DNA from: Variovorax sp. E3
GTDB lineage: Bacteria; Pseudomonadota; Gammaproteobacteria; Burkholderiales; Burkholderiaceae_C
Direction of reading: 5' to 3'
NCBI RefSeq assembly: GCF_016082275.1
Contig: NZ_MOWM01000011.1
Coordinates: 42,033-106,032, forward strand
Length of the DNA stretch: 64,000 nucleotides
The position numbers were made by a program, and so were the translations under genes. Below, piece by piece: positions 1-9,409 of this stretch (positions within the stretch are counted from its first letter, which is position 1; each line of letters opens with the position of its first letter). Under the pieces are notes generated by a model. The model did not search any database. It saw nothing but the letters and a program-made list of their open reading frames with translations, and had not been told where the DNA came from.

Positions 1-1
1 A

Positions 2-1048
2 CGCGCGGTCCACCACAAGGCGCGCGTGATCATCTTCGATGAACCCACGGCAACGTTGACGCCGGAGGAGAAGGGGCACTTCTTCTCCTTGATCAAGCGG
101 CTGAAAAGCAGCGGCGTGACCATTGTCTTCATCACGCACGCGCTCGAAGAAGCCCTCGCGGTTTCCGATCGACTGACCGTCTTGCGCGACGGCACGCTGG
201 TGACCAGCGACGACGCCAGCAAGTTCGACCGGGCAGCGGTCATTCGGGCCATGGTGGGGCGTACCTTGTCCAACGAGATCTACAGCCAGCACGATCGGAA
301 GGTCCGCAAGGCTCGTCGCAAGATCCTGGGCGTCCAGAACCTGTCGATGGGACGCATGGTGCGCAACAGCTCCTTTTCCATCTTCTCGGGGCAGGTGACG
401 GGGATCTTCGGGTTGATCGGATCGGGGCGGACGGAAATGGCTCGCGTGATCGCCGGCGTCACCAAGCGCGACCATTTTCACGGGGGCGAGATTTTCCTCG
501 AGGGGCGAGCGGTGCGATACCGGGTCCCGCGCACGGCGATGGCGGACGGCGTGATCTACATCACCGAGGACAGAAAACTGGACGGGTTCTTCGAAACCAT
601 GTCGATCGCCCAGAACATCCACCTGGGTTCGCTCGCGGCGGATCGCAAGCGCCGCTGGTGGTTGGGAAAGGACGAGACGGCGAAGGCCGCCAATGAATGG
701 GTCCAGTCGTTGAACATCAAAGCCATCAGCGGCGAGGCACGCGTGATCGAGTTGTCGGGGGGCAACCAACAGAAGGTGGTGATTGCCAAGTCGCTGATCC
801 AGAAGCCCAAGCTGGTGATCTTCGACGAGCCGACCCGCGGCGTCGACGTCGGCGCGATCGCGGAGATCCATCAGCTCATCAACGACCTTGCCGACGACGG
901 ATTGGCCGTGGTGGTCATCTCTTCCTATCTGCCCGAGATCCTGAACCTCTCGGACCGGATCCTCGTGGCCCGCAAAGGCCGCATCGTGGAAGAGTTCGAT
1001 GCCAAGGCCGCGACCGACGAGAAGATCATGTACGCGGCCGTTCATTGA
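2..1048 (+). CDS. Sugar ABC transporter ATPase, two-domain RbsA/MglA type (5' end outside window)
   Basis: Cytoplasmic ATPase of a carbohydrate-type (CUT2) importer with two fused nucleotide-binding domains. The frame is open from base 2, so the gene starts before the window; about 349 of the usual ~500 residues are visible. The end of domain 1 shows Walker B (IIFDEPTA) and its H-loop (FITHALEEA). Domain 2 has the degenerate Walker A of this family (GLIGSGRTEMA), the signature LSGGNQQKVVIAK and Walker B VIFDEPTRGVDVG, and lacks the H-loop His (VVISSYLPEI), as is normal for the second half. The permease and binding-protein genes would lie to the left. The stop is followed by a perfect 6-bp-arm GC hairpin (1049-1063) without a T tract. 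The substrate cannot be told from this part. Confidence 0.93.
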   Translation, partial: RAVHHKARVIIFDEPTATLTPEEKGHFFSLIKRLKSSGVTIVFITHALEEALAVSDRLTVLRDGTLVTSDDASKFDRAAVIRAMVGRTLSNEIYSQHDRKVRKARRKILGVQNLSMGRMVRNSSFSIFSGQVTGIFGLIGSGRTEMARVIAGVTKRDHFHGGEIFLEGRAVRYRVPRTAMADGVIYITEDRKLDGFFETMSIAQNIHLGSLAADRKRRWWLGKDETAKAANEWVQSLNIKAISGEARVIELSGGNQQKVVIAKSLIQKPKLVIFDEPTRGVDVGAIAEIHQLINDLADDGLAVVVISSYLPEILNLSDRILVARKGRIVEEFDAKAATDEKIMYAAVH

Positions 1049-1165
1049 GCGCCCGAAGGGCGCGCACCGATGTGCCATCGGCCGCGTGCCTGCTCCCTCG
1101 CGCGCCATGCACGCCGCTCCTTTGGACAGCGGCGCCCAACGGGGGCTGCGTGACGGCTCGGCCCT

Positions 1166-2142
1166 TCAATCCGCCTTGATGTTCGCGGCTTTGATCAAAC
1201 CGCCAAGGCGGACCCGCTCTGCCTCCATCACTTCGGCCATGTTCGCGGGGCCGGACTTGTCAACCGCTTCGATGCCCAGCGTCAGGTACTGGTCGCGCAC
1301 CACTTGCGACGAAACTGCCGCCTGGATGCTGCGGTTCAGCTTCGTCAGGATCGGCTCTGGCGTCCCGACTGGCGCCATCAAGCCAATCCAGGCGTAAACA
1401 TCGAAGTCTTTCAAGCTGGTGGAAGCCGCCAATGTCGGTATCTGTGGAAGCGCAGAGCTGGGTTTGGCCGAAGAGAGGGCGTAGGCGTGCACCCTGCCAG
1501 ACTTGACGTGTGGGGCTACGGAGGTCACGGAGTCGAACATGAAGTCGACGCGGCCGGCCACAACACGTCGACCAGCGCGGCGCTGCTCCCCTTGTACGGC
1601 ACGTGCGTGGCTTTGCCGTGGATCCTGGCCAAAAATAGTTCGGAGATCAGGTGCCCAATGGAGCCTCCACCTGAGGTGGCAAAAGTGTATTTTTCCGGGT
1701 TCGCCTTCACCAGTGCAATCAGGGCCTGCGCGTCCTTCGCGGGAAACGAGTTGGCCGCGACAAGCACGTAGGGCACGGTCGCGATGACACCAACCGGAGC
1801 AAAACTCTTGCCGTCGTAGTTTGTCTTGGTCAGAAGGGGGCTTACGGTCACTGAGCCCGTGGAGCCGGCCAGCAGCGTGTACCCGTCCGGGAGGGCCTTG
1901 GCCACGAAGTCGCTTCCGATCGCGCCGCCCGCTCCGGCCTTGTTGTCGATGATGAATGCTTGACCAAGCGATGCGCTGAGCCGTTCCGAGACGGCGCGCG
2001 CCGCTGCATCCGTCGCTTGGCCAGCCGTCCACGGGACGACCACTTTGACCGGCTTGGCCGGGTAGCCATCGGCGGAGTGGGCGGGCAAGCAACAGGAGAT
2101 CGCCAGGAAGATTCCGAGCGTGCTGGCTTTGTTGGTGTGCAT
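1166..2142 (-). pseudogene. Bug/TctC family periplasmic binding protein (frameshifted)
   Basis: Tripartite-tricarboxylate-type extracytoplasmic receptor of the Bug family, which binds small carboxylates or amides in the periplasm. The start at 2142 is followed by a signal peptide ending near AHSADGYP. Family hallmarks follow: PVKVVVPW, the AGAGG ligand loop (NKAGAGGAIG) and HVPYKGSSAAL. Near 1556-1562 the frame breaks inside the usual D-V-L-x-G-R-V-D stretch; the reading continues one frame over with VDFMFDSVTSV and runs to TGA at 1166-1168. Together the parts give ~325 residues, the normal length. It is last in the mct-mch-mcl-citE series, so I infer that it supplies a substrate of that pathway. 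No TctA/TctB membrane genes are nearby, as is common for Bug proteins. Confidence 0.88.
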
Positions 2143-2288
2143 GTGAGTCCTATCGGTTGTTGAGTGCCTTGCGGCGTTTCTGGCGAGACACCCTGAGCAC
2201 CGGGAAGAGGCTGCCCGTCCAGCGGAGAGCGAAGCCCACGCGCACGGCTCACGCCGTCGTCACGCGCTGGTGGGACGCGGCGGAACAG

Positions 2289-3179
2289 TCAGCCCGACAA
2301 TTTTTCGATTGCGCTTGCCAGTTCGAGCAGTTGCCGGGCTTCGCGCACGTGCAGCGCTTCGACAAGTGCTCCCTCCACCACCGCCATGCCCGTACCGGAC
2401 GCGACGGCCGCCTCGAACGCCTCGATGCGTTGACGGGCGCGTTTCAACTCGTCGGCGGCAGGCCCGTACACCGAGTTGGTGGGGCCGATGTGTGAAGGAT
2501 GGATCACGGACTTGCCGTCGAAACCGAGGTCGCGCCCTTGCCGGCACGACGCAAGCAGCCCTGGTTCGTCGTCGATCTTCAGGTGGACGCCGTCCAGGGC
2601 GACGAGGCCCCGCGACCTTGCCGCGCAGACTGCCAAAGCGAGCAAAGGCAGCAACGCGGCGCGGTCCACCGTGTGGCGGCCCCTGAGGTCGGCCACAAGG
2701 TCGGTCGTTCCAAGGACGAACGCCTGCATCAGTGGATCCGCGTCGGCGATCTCCGGCAAGCGGAAAAAGGCGGCCGGCGTTTCAATCATGGCCCAGATGC
2801 GCAGGTCTGAAGAACCTCCCGAGCGTCGAAGCACTGCCGCCAGGTCCTGGACATCTGCCGCAGACTCGACCTTGGGCAACAGGATCGCCGCGGGTGCCAG
2901 TGGCGCAATGGCGGCTACATCGTCGTGCCCCCACTGCGTTGCAAGACCGTTGATGCGCACGACGACCTCGCGATGGCCGAACTGCGCTCCCAGCGCGCGC
3001 ACGGCGTTGTCACGGGCCTGCGCCTTCGACGCGGGGGCCACCGCGTCCTCGAGGTCGATGACCACGACGTCGCACGCGAGCGTCGCCGCTTTCTCCAGGG
3101 CGCGGGCGTTGGCGCCCGGAACATACAACGCCGAACGCCTGGGCCGTGCCGCTGAACGAGGGGCGGCAAAGAGACTCAT
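2289..3179 (-). CDS. CitE-like CoA-ester lyase (HpcH/HpaI aldolase family)
   Basis: A 296-residue protein of the citrate-lyase-beta/malyl-CoA-lyase family, Mg-dependent TIM-barrel enzymes that cleave or hydrolyse 3-hydroxyacyl-CoA esters. Seen: RSALYVPG at 15-22, the acidic motif IDLEDAV at 41-47, RINGL at 75-79, LPKVES at 101-106, IET at 132-134, GTTDL at 157-161 and GKSVIHPSHI at 222-231. Its ATG overlaps the TGA of the upstream mcl-like gene (ATGA), which indicates translational coupling. Inside a mesaconyl-CoA module the likely roles are citramalyl-CoA lyase (acetyl-CoA plus pyruvate) or malyl-CoA thioesterase; sequence alone does not decide. It is clearly not a close copy of its neighbour, so the two lyases probably act on different esters. 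Confidence 0.9.
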   Translation of the reverse strand: MSLFAAPRSAARPRRSALYVPGANARALEKAATLACDVVVIDLEDAVAPASKAQARDNAVRALGAQFGHREVVVRINGLATQWGHDDVAAIAPLAPAAILLPKVESAADVQDLAAVLRRSGGSSDLRIWAMIETPAAFFRLPEIADADPLMQAFVLGTTDLVADLRGRHTVDRAALLPLLALAVCAARSRGLVALDGVHLKIDDEPGLLASCRQGRDLGFDGKSVIHPSHIGPTNSVYGPAADELKRARQRIEAFEAAVASGTGMAVVEGALVEALHVREARQLLELASAIEKLSG

Positions 3180-4149
3180 GGCGTCCTCGACCGCCCGGTT
3201 CTGTCGAGCAGGTTCTCGGCCATCTTGATGCTGACCAGGTCGATGAGCTTGCCGTCAAGGCTGACCGCGCCACGGCCTTCGCTCTGCGCAGTCTTCATCG
3301 CTTCCATGACCCGGTGGGCGTAAGCAAGTTCGGCGGCGCTCGGGGCGAAGACGTCATTGGCGCCTGACACCTGCGAGGGGTGAATGACCCATTTGCCTTC
3401 GAACCCCATGGCCGCGGCCCGACGAGATGCCGCCTCGAACCCGTGCGTGTCCGCGTAGTCGCCGTAGGGGCCATCGATGGGACGCAATCCGTAGGCGCGG
3501 CATGCAACGACCAGGCGAGACTGCGCGTAGTGCCACATGTCGGCGGGGTAGAACGGCCTGGCCTCGCTGCCGTTCTTGTTGGACAGGACGCCGTACTCGG
3601 GATTGCGCCGCCGATCCCGCTGGATCGCGCGCGCGTGCTTGCCGCATAGTCGCCCACCCCGAAGCTCAGCGACTCCAGGCGCTTCGAGCTCACGGCAATC
3701 GACTCCACGTTGGCCATTCCGAGAGCGGTTTCGATGAGCACATCGAAGCCGATTCGCCGGTCCCGCCGGGTCGCCGCCTCGATCTGCGAAACCAGCATGT
3801 CGACGGCGTACACGTCCGCGGCCACCCCGATCTTTGGAAGCACCAGCATGTCCAGGCGAGGGCACGCTTCGACCAGGGCCACGACGTCCTTGTACATGTA
3901 CTCCGTGTCGAGCCCATTGATGCGGACCTGCACGGTCTTCGTGCCCCAGTCGATGTCGTTCAGCGCTTCAACGGCGAGGTTGCGGGCCTTGGCTTTCTCG
4001 GCGGGGGCAACGGCGTCCTCCAGGTCCAGGAACACCGCATCGGCGGCGGACCGCGCCGCTTTCTCGAAGTAGATCGGGCTGGACGCCGGCACGGCAAGCT
4101 GGGACCTTTGAAGACGGGTTGGAGCAGAAGGGAAAAAGGTGGCGCTCAT
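3176..4149 (-). pseudogene. Malyl-CoA / beta-methylmalyl-CoA lyase-like enzyme (Mcl type, frameshifted)
   Basis: CitE-superfamily lyase resembling L-malyl-CoA/beta-methylmalyl-CoA lyases of the ethylmalonyl-CoA and 3-hydroxypropionate pathways, which split beta-methylmalyl-CoA into propionyl-CoA and glyoxylate. Seen in the first frame: SQLAVPASSP, LDLEDAVAPA at 41-50, RINGLDT, VLPKIGVAADVYAVD at 103-117, and GVGDYAAS followed by SGIGG, typical of Mcl. The frame breaks near 3600 at a C run and resumes in the next frame with PEYGVLSNKNG, HYAQSRLVVACR, GLRPIDGPYGDY and GKWVIHPSQV. The sum, ~324 residues, matches Mcl enzymes. Stop TGA 3176-3178 overlaps the next gene's ATG. Third gene of the mct operon, after mch, which is the order expected for hydration then cleavage. 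Confidence 0.85.
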
Positions 4150-4353
4150 GAAAACAGCTTGGTAAGTGGAGCAACGTCGATGGCCAAAGGAAAGAGGTTC
4201 GAAGCGGCAGGCCCGGCGCGATATCCGTGTCCGCTCGACAAGCGCCTCCGATGCGCGGCGGCAGACGCATGTGCCCGGGGTTCATCGACCGGCGCTCGGC
4301 CTTTCGGCGCTGGCCCCCTCCCGGCCTGCTCGACAAGGGGCGCGCGAATGCAG

Positions 4354-5453
4354 TCAGTCATGGCGGTTGCCGCCTTGCGCCTTGCGCGGCACCGCCACGA
4401 CGTAGTCCAGATCGAGCACCACGGCGGGGTGGTAGGCGCTTCCACCGTCAGGCATGGATGTCGAGGCCACCTCGCGTCCGCGGGGAGCGTGTCTTTCAAG
4501 CCGATCAGGCGCAGGCGCAAAGCGCGACGTCTGTCCGGTTGGGCAGCTTGAATCGGTCCACAACCTCCGTGAAGGCGTAGAGCGTGTCTCCGGCAAGCGT
4601 CGGTGATACGTGCGTCCCTGCATTCACGGCCAGGATCTCGAGGGCGTTTTCCAGGCCGTCATGGGACAGTGCGCGGCACACCGAGATGACGTGTCCGCCG
4701 TAGACCAGGCGCTGGCCGATCTGCGATCGACGCATGCCGAATCCATCGAAGTGGGGGCGCGAGTTGTTCTGATACAGGCGAGCGGCGGCCATGTCGTCGG
4801 CATGCTCCATGGTCACGCCCAACGGATGGTCGAAGCGATCGCCAGGGGCGTATGCATCCCAGAGTTGCGACGAACCCGACGCCTCGCACCACTCCTCCAG
4901 CGCTTCGCAGGAGCGAATGCGGGCACGCGCCGTCAGCTCGTCTTTGGGGACCGAAGCGAGAAGTTGCGGAACGAACGACTCGGCCACTTTGGCATCACGC
5001 GTCGCTTGTGAACCATGACCCAGCGCACCCAGGTCAAAACCACGACGCCGTCTTTGTTGTAGCAGGTGGATCGAACATAGACCACACCGGTCAGGCGGCT
5101 GGAGTTCTCCTTCAGTCCGATGACCACGCTCTCGCAGGACAAGGTGTCTCCCGCGTACACGGGGGCCAGGAATCGAGGTCCGCGTAGCCCAGGTTCGCAA
5201 CCGCGTTGACGGACAGATCGGGGACGGTCTTGCCGAATGCGATGTTGAACACCAGGAGGTCTTCCAGTGGCCGTTGAGGGTGGCCCAGTTCGCGGGCCAC
5301 GGTGTCCGCGCAATGGATCGCGAACCGCGATCCCGTGAGGGCCAGGTAGGCCGAGATGTCGCCGTCGCTGACTGTTCGAGGGGTCGCGTGGTGGATGATC
5401 TGGCCGAGGCGAAAATCCTCGAAGAAGTTGCTCTTGAATGGGTGTCTGGTCAA
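4354..5453 (-). pseudogene. mch: Mesaconyl-CoA hydratase (Mch), several frame breaks
   Basis: Double-hotdog MaoC-type hydratase that interconverts mesaconyl-C1-CoA and beta-methylmalyl-CoA. From 5453 the protein reads FFEDFRLGQIIHHATPRT, then FNIAFGKTVPDLS and AVANLGYADL. At ~5174 a missing C shifts the frame; the next segment has FLAPVYAGDTL, GLKENSSRLTGVVYVRS and RWVMVHKR. At ~5000 it shifts again into AESFVPQLL, QNNSRPHFD and YGGHVISVCRALS. Two more shifts (~4515 and ~4475) lead to LRLRLIGLKD and finally HPAVVLDLDYVVAVP before the stop at 4354. Joined, these match Mch along the whole length (~350-365 residues). Four breaks in one conserved gene suggest consensus error more than decay, but true inactivation is not excluded. 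It lies between mct and mcl. Confidence 0.88.
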
Positions 5454-5627
5454 CTCGGTCTCCTGAAAGGGGCGTCAGCCGATCTGCGCCGAAGCGATCG
5501 TGGCAAGCGCGCCTCGCTGCCAGCCCGATGCCCGTCGGAGCCGAGGGTGGAGTGGCGCGGCCTTGGCAGGAAGTAAGACCAATGCCAACGCTGTCCAGGT
5601 TCTGCGTTTTGCATCCCGCTTGCTGCC

Positions 5628-6887
5628 TCAGACGCTCAGAGGTTGATTCACAAGGGGGTCGCGTTCAGGGCCCGCAACAATGCCGTCGTCGTGCAGCTTT
5701 CCCAGTGCGGCCCCGCTCAACCCGAGCACTTCCTGCAGGATCTGGTCGGTGTGCTGTCCAAGAAGCGGCGCGGGTACCGGCGAGCCGGTGTGCGTGGTGC
5801 CCATGCGAAGCGTGCCGCCCGCCGCAAGGTGGCTGCCAACGCCTGCCGTGTTCACGCGTGTGAAGATGGGATTGGCTTCGCTCAGGCGCGGGTCGCGCGC
5901 AAGCGCCTCCATGACCGTCTGATAGGGACCCCAGCACACCTTGTGCGTGTCCAGGGTCTCGCGCACCTGCGCGAAGCTTCTGGTTTTGAACCATCCCTCG
6001 AGATAGGCCGCGATGGCCAGACGCGCCGCAAAGCGGTCCTCTTCTTTCTCCAGATTCAGTTGCGCTTCCTGCTCGATCTTTTCGCATGCGCCCTGCATCG
6101 CGCAGGCGGCCACGAGGCTCTTCCACTGTCCCAGCGAAATGGCGGCGACGTAAACGCGGTGGCCGTCGAACGTCCCGAAGTCTTTCCCGAAAGCCCCATA
6201 GAGGAAGTTGTCGAGGGACGTTCTTTCCTGGTTGAGCAGTTCCGCTTCGGCCAGCATGCCCAGGTGAGAAAGGGTGGAGAACGCCACATCGGAAAGGGCG
6301 AGCCGCATTTGCGCTCCGCCACCGGTCGCCTGGCGATTCGCCGCTGCCGCGGCGATCCCGAATGCGGCCTGGTAGGCGCAGGCGATGTCCCACGCCGGCA
6401 GTGCGTGGTTGACCGGGGAATCGATCGATCCGTTGCCGGTGATGGCGGGAAAGCCCGCCGCGCAGTTGACCGTGTAGTCCACCGCGGTCGTGCCATCCGG
6501 ATTGCCTTCGATCGTGCAGGTGATGAGATCCTTGCGACGCTCGGACAGGTGCGCGTGCGAAAGCCAGGGCACACCGATGTTTGTGAGCAGGACGCCGCCG
6601 TTGCCGGGCGCGGTGACCAGGGCCTGCACCAGTTCGCGCCCGGCAGGCTGGCGAATGTCCACGGCGATCGACTTCTTGCCCTTGTTCAGGCCCGTCCAGT
6701 AAAGACTGCGCCCGCCAGGCATCATGGGTTGCCGCGCATAGTCGATGCCGCCGCCAACCATGTCGATCCGAATGACTTCCGCGCCGTACTGGGCAAGCGT
6801 CATCCCGGCAAGTGGCGCTGCGATGAACGCGGAACTCTCCACGACGCGCAAACCGCGCAAGAGATTGAAATCCAAGGCTGTCTCCAT
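5628..6887 (-). CDS. mct: Mesaconyl-CoA C1-C4 CoA-transferase / 2-methylfumaryl-CoA isomerase-like (Mct, CaiB/BaiF family)
   Basis: Class III CoA-transferase of the CaiB/BaiF family resembling Mct of the 3-hydroxypropionate bi-cycle, which moves CoA intramolecularly between C1 and C4 of mesaconate. Seen: GLRVVESSAFIAAPLAGMT at the N-terminus, GGGIDYARQP, TGLNKGKKSIAVDI, VDYTVN, and VNHALPAWDIA, which holds the presumed catalytic Asp (residue 167 from this start). LYGAFGKDFGTFDG, HKVCWGPYQTV and GLGEHT-like GLLGQHTDQILQEVLGL follow in split form near the end. An in-frame ATG at 6917 would add ten residues; 6887 fits homologues better, and neither has a clear Shine-Dalgarno. The predicted transcription start is ~6950. 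A perfect GC hairpin (6931-6944) lies in the leader. First gene of the mch-mcl-citE-bug series. Confidence 0.87.
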   Translation of the reverse strand: METALDFNLLRGLRVVESSAFIAAPLAGMTLAQYGAEVIRIDMVGGGIDYARQPMMPGGRSLYWTGLNKGKKSIAVDIRQPAGRELVQALVTAPGNGGVLLTNIGVPWLSHAHLSERRKDLITCTIEGNPDGTTAVDYTVNCAAGFPAITGNGSIDSPVNHALPAWDIACAYQAAFGIAAAAANRQATGGGAQMRLALSDVAFSTLSHLGMLAEAELLNQERTSLDNFLYGAFGKDFGTFDGHRVYVAAISLGQWKSLVAACAMQGACEKIEQEAQLNLEKEEDRFAARLAIAAYLEGWFKTRSFAQVRETLDTHKVCWGPYQTVMEALARDPRLSEANPIFTRVNTAGVGSHLAAGGTLRMGTTHTGSPVPAPLLGQHTDQILQEVLGLSGAALGKLHDDGIVAGPERDPLVNQPLSV

Positions 6888-6956
6888 CTGGTCGCACCGA
6901 AAGCGTGGGGCTTTCAACGTGCTGCGAAGTCCGGCGTGCGCCGGAAGATGGGACGA

Positions 6957-6985
6957 ACTCTAGAGTGGCGTGAAGGCCCTGACAA
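6957..6985 (-). promoter_or_regulatory. Predicted sigma-70 promoter of the mct operon
   Basis: Read on the minus strand: -35 TTGTCA (6985-6980), a 17-bp spacer, and -10 TAGAGT (6962-6957), giving a start near 6950. The same hexamers and spacer recur at 17315-17343 and 28538-28566 in the same position relative to an upstream dyad. Confidence 0.7.
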
Positions 6986-7025
6986 TCGAAGTTATCGTGT
7001 CGATTGTGCGGTTTGAACGCACAAT
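6981..7025 (-). promoter_or_regulatory. Operator block A upstream of mct (dyad plus -35-proximal half)
   Basis: A perfect inverted repeat, ATTGTGCG / 7-bp spacer / CGCACAAT (7003-7025), is followed towards mct by GATAACTTCGATTGTC (6996-6981), which overlaps the -35. The dyad centre is about -64 from the predicted start. The layout (recognition site near -65, second site at -35) is typical of LysR-type activators. One of three copies in the window; the LysR gene ending at 7050 is immediately adjacent. Confidence 0.75.
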
Positions 7026-7049
7026 GCCAATGCGTCGCAGCCGGGCTTT

Positions 7050-8015
7050 TCAGTTGAGGGAAGACGTCCCACGCTTGCGCCTCGCAGGTCCGCTGAGGGG
7101 GCTCGGCAGCGCGATCAGCTGCCGCAAGAGTTCCGCAAGACGAACGGAGGCGGGTGACAGCGAATGGCCACGCAGCGTGATGATGCAAACCTGGCGCAGC
7201 AATGGCGGGTTGACGATCCGAAGCGAGTACACGGAGGGATGCAGCTTTTCCGGCAGGGCGACCTTGGGCAAGATCGCCGCGCCCAGTCCCGCGGTGGCCA
7301 TGGAGATGAGTGTCTGCGCCTGGGTGAATTCGTACCGATTGGAGAAAGTGAGGTTGCGTTCTTTCAACGTGGCTTCCAGCATCCCCCGCAGGGCCGTGGC
7401 CGTGTTGAGCACCAGCATCGGCATGTTGGCCAATGTTGACAGCGAGATCGTCGACTTGCTGGTGGTGACGAAACGCTTGGGGACGAGGGCATAGAACGGA
7501 TCGTCGAGGATCGGTTCGAAGGTGAACTCGCTGGTCTCGGTGCTGGGGCCGATGCCGAAGTCCACCTCCCGACGACGCACGCTTTCGAACAGCGCCGCGG
7601 AGGTCAATTCCCTGACCGACACCTCGATGCCCGGGAAGTCCTTTTCGAAAGCCGCAAGCACCCTGGCAAGACGTGTCTCCGCGATCGTGGGTGAACAGGA
7701 AAGCGCGACACGGCCTCTTCGGACATCCGCCGATTCCTGGATCTTTCGCAGCCCTGAATCCACTTCTTGAAGAGCCCGTTGCGCGCACTCCAGGAGTTGC
7801 AGTCCTTCGCCCGTCAGGCGCACGCTTCGCGTCGTTCGATGAAACAAGGCAACCCCCAGCTGGTCTTCGAGCTGGCGTATCTGCGCGCTGACAGCGGAGG
7901 GAGAGCGAAAGGTCTTCTCGGCCGCGGTTCGAAAGCTGCTGTGCTCGCTGACCAGCAAGAACGTCTGCAGCAATTTGAGGTTGACGTTGGCGACAGGTGC
8001 GTTGACTTGTTTCAT
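7050..8015 (-). CDS. LysR-family transcriptional regulator
   Basis: A 321-residue LysR-type regulator. The N-terminal winged helix-turn-helix (about residues 10-70) shows LLQTFLLVSEHSSFRTAAE, SPSAVSAQIRQLEDQLGVAL and FHRTTRSVRLTGEG; the rest is the periplasmic-binding-protein-like effector domain (for example VDFGIGPSTETSEF and ATAGLGAAILPKVALP). It is transcribed in the same direction as mct, and its stop lies 25 bp from the dyad of operator block A. That makes it the best local candidate for the activator of the three-operon regulon, but adjacency is the only evidence. The 280 bp upstream (8016-8295) contain no gene I can support. Confidence 0.92.
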   Translation of the reverse strand: MKQVNAPVANVNLKLLQTFLLVSEHSSFRTAAEKTFRSPSAVSAQIRQLEDQLGVALFHRTTRSVRLTGEGLQLLECAQRALQEVDSGLRKIQESADVRRGRVALSCSPTIAETRLARVLAAFEKDFPGIEVSVRELTSAALFESVRRREVDFGIGPSTETSEFTFEPILDDPFYALVPKRFVTTSKSTISLSTLANMPMLVLNTATALRGMLEATLKERNLTFSNRYEFTQAQTLISMATAGLGAAILPKVALPEKLHPSVYSLRIVNPPLLRQVCIITLRGHSLSPASVRLAELLRQLIALPSPLSGPARRKRGTSSLN

Positions 8016-8295
8016 GAAACTAAGGTGTCTCCACAGGTTGGCGACTCGATCAAGCGGGGTCGCGCCATCTCGTCATGTGCTTTGATTGTCCATCTGTTCA
8101 CGACCACGGGCACCGTGCAGTCGGTTGACTCACGTGCGCGTTGACCACCCTGTCCAATGGTATTTGCGATGAATCCTCGGAAGGCGTGGACGTGGCGGCG
8201 GCCATCGGCGCGGATCACTCCTGCCCATCCTCCTCAGGCCTGGGCTGAAACGGCAAGCCGGCGGTCACGCCGCGCCCAGCGATGACATCCTTCCT

Positions 8296-9260
8296 TCAGC
8301 GGCAGGTCTGGGTCCCCAGCTCATCCCCTCGCTTCGACCGCGCGATCATCCAGTCGACGAAGGTCTGCGCCGCAACGCTGGCCTTCGCGGGCTGCCACAG
8401 GATGCCGAGCGGGAGCAGGGGGTCGCAGCGCGCCACGTTCAAGGCGCACAGCTGCCCCGATGCCAGCGCGGGAATCGCGAAGCTTCGGGGCAGCACGATC
8501 AAGGCATCGACTTCCGCGACCAGGGATGTGAGTGCCGACAGGGAGGGCGTGCTGATGTTCACGATGTCGGGGCGCCCCGGCATGGCGGAAAACCAGCTCT
8601 CGAAGATAGTGCGGCTGGTGTTGCCTGTCGGCAGGACCAGCCACCTCTCCCGCACCAGTTCCTGCAGCGTCAGCGCTCGCCTGCGGGCCAGCCGGTGGCC
8701 CTTGCGCGCCAGCACGATCGAGTAGTCCTCCTGCAGGCCATGGAAGCGGTGGCGATCGTGCAATGGACTCGGTGCGCGTACGAGCACGGCATCGTAGACG
8801 CCGTCGTCCAGGTGCTCGTGGAGGGCCGACAGGTTGTTCTCTTCGAGATGGATCCGGAACTGCGGACAGCGCCCGGAGAACTGCGCGACGCCCGCCATGA
8901 TTTCGCCGCGGCAGGCCGCCGGTAGGGCGCCAATGTGGAGCGAACCCGCCGCGCCCGACTGGACGTCGTGCAGCGATTGCGCACCGTTCGCGAGCAGCTT
9001 GAGCGTCGCTTCTAAGAAAGGAAGCATCGCGCGACATGCCGCCGTCGGACGCATGCCGCGGGCATGGCGTTCGAACAAGCGTCGTCGATGAGGGCCTCCA
9101 CCGCCGCCAGGAACTTGGTCACGCTGGGCTGGCTGATGCCCGCCACCTCGGCCGCCTTGTGGGTGCTTCCGAACTCGGCCGTGAGCATGACGGCCTGCAG
9201 ATGCCGGTAGCTCACCTTGGCCAGCAGGCGGTTGTGGATCACGGTCTGGGGGGGCGTCAT
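8296..9260 (-). pseudogene. LysR-family transcriptional regulator (frameshifted)
   Basis: LysR-type regulator split by one frame break. From ATG 9260 the HTH reads NRLLAKVSYRHLQAVMLTAE, then KAAEVAGISQPSVTKFLAAV. Near 9077 a T is missing from what should be a Leu codon (DDALFERHARG), and the remainder continues in the next frame as FERHARGMRPTAACRAML followed by the effector domain (GALPAACRGEIMAG, FDAVLVRAP-like YDAVLVRAP, RWLVLPTGN, VDALIVLPRSFAIP). The total of ~320 residues is normal. It is divergent from the DoeB-like amidohydrolase at 9410, with a candidate binding site at 9293-9313 between them, so it probably controls the 9.4-13.2 kb operon. Confidence 0.86.
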
Positions 9261-9292
9261 TGGGCGAGGGAAAGAAGGAGAAAAAATCAGCG

Positions 9293-9313
9293 ATAGCTTT
9301 TTGGAATTGCTAT
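9293..9313. promoter_or_regulatory. Candidate LysR binding site
   Basis: Inverted repeat ATAGC - 11 bp - GCTAT in an A/T-rich stretch between the divergent LysR (start 9260) and amidohydrolase (start 9410) genes. The arms are short, so this is tentative. Confidence 0.35.
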
Positions 9314-9409
9314 GGGCGATTTGATTTTGCACGACGGTGGGCAGTCCAACACAATGAATTTCATCGCCAGCAGACACCCGCTGCGGCCGCTCTCACCGGA
9401 AACCCAAAC

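Noticed and set aside
1049..1063. Perfect GC hairpin just after the first ABC gene as a terminator
   Set aside because: No T tract follows; the 6-bp stem directly after a stop is suggestive but not enough for a call.
6931..6944. CCGGCG-TG-CGCCGG dyad as an additional operator of mct
   Set aside because: It lies downstream of the predicted start, inside the leader, and has no counterpart in the other two promoter blocks; an RNA hairpin is more likely.
5665..7788. A 707-codon minus-strand frame across mct and the LysR gene
   Set aside because: It covers the promoter and operator and two genes in another frame, with no recognisable domain.
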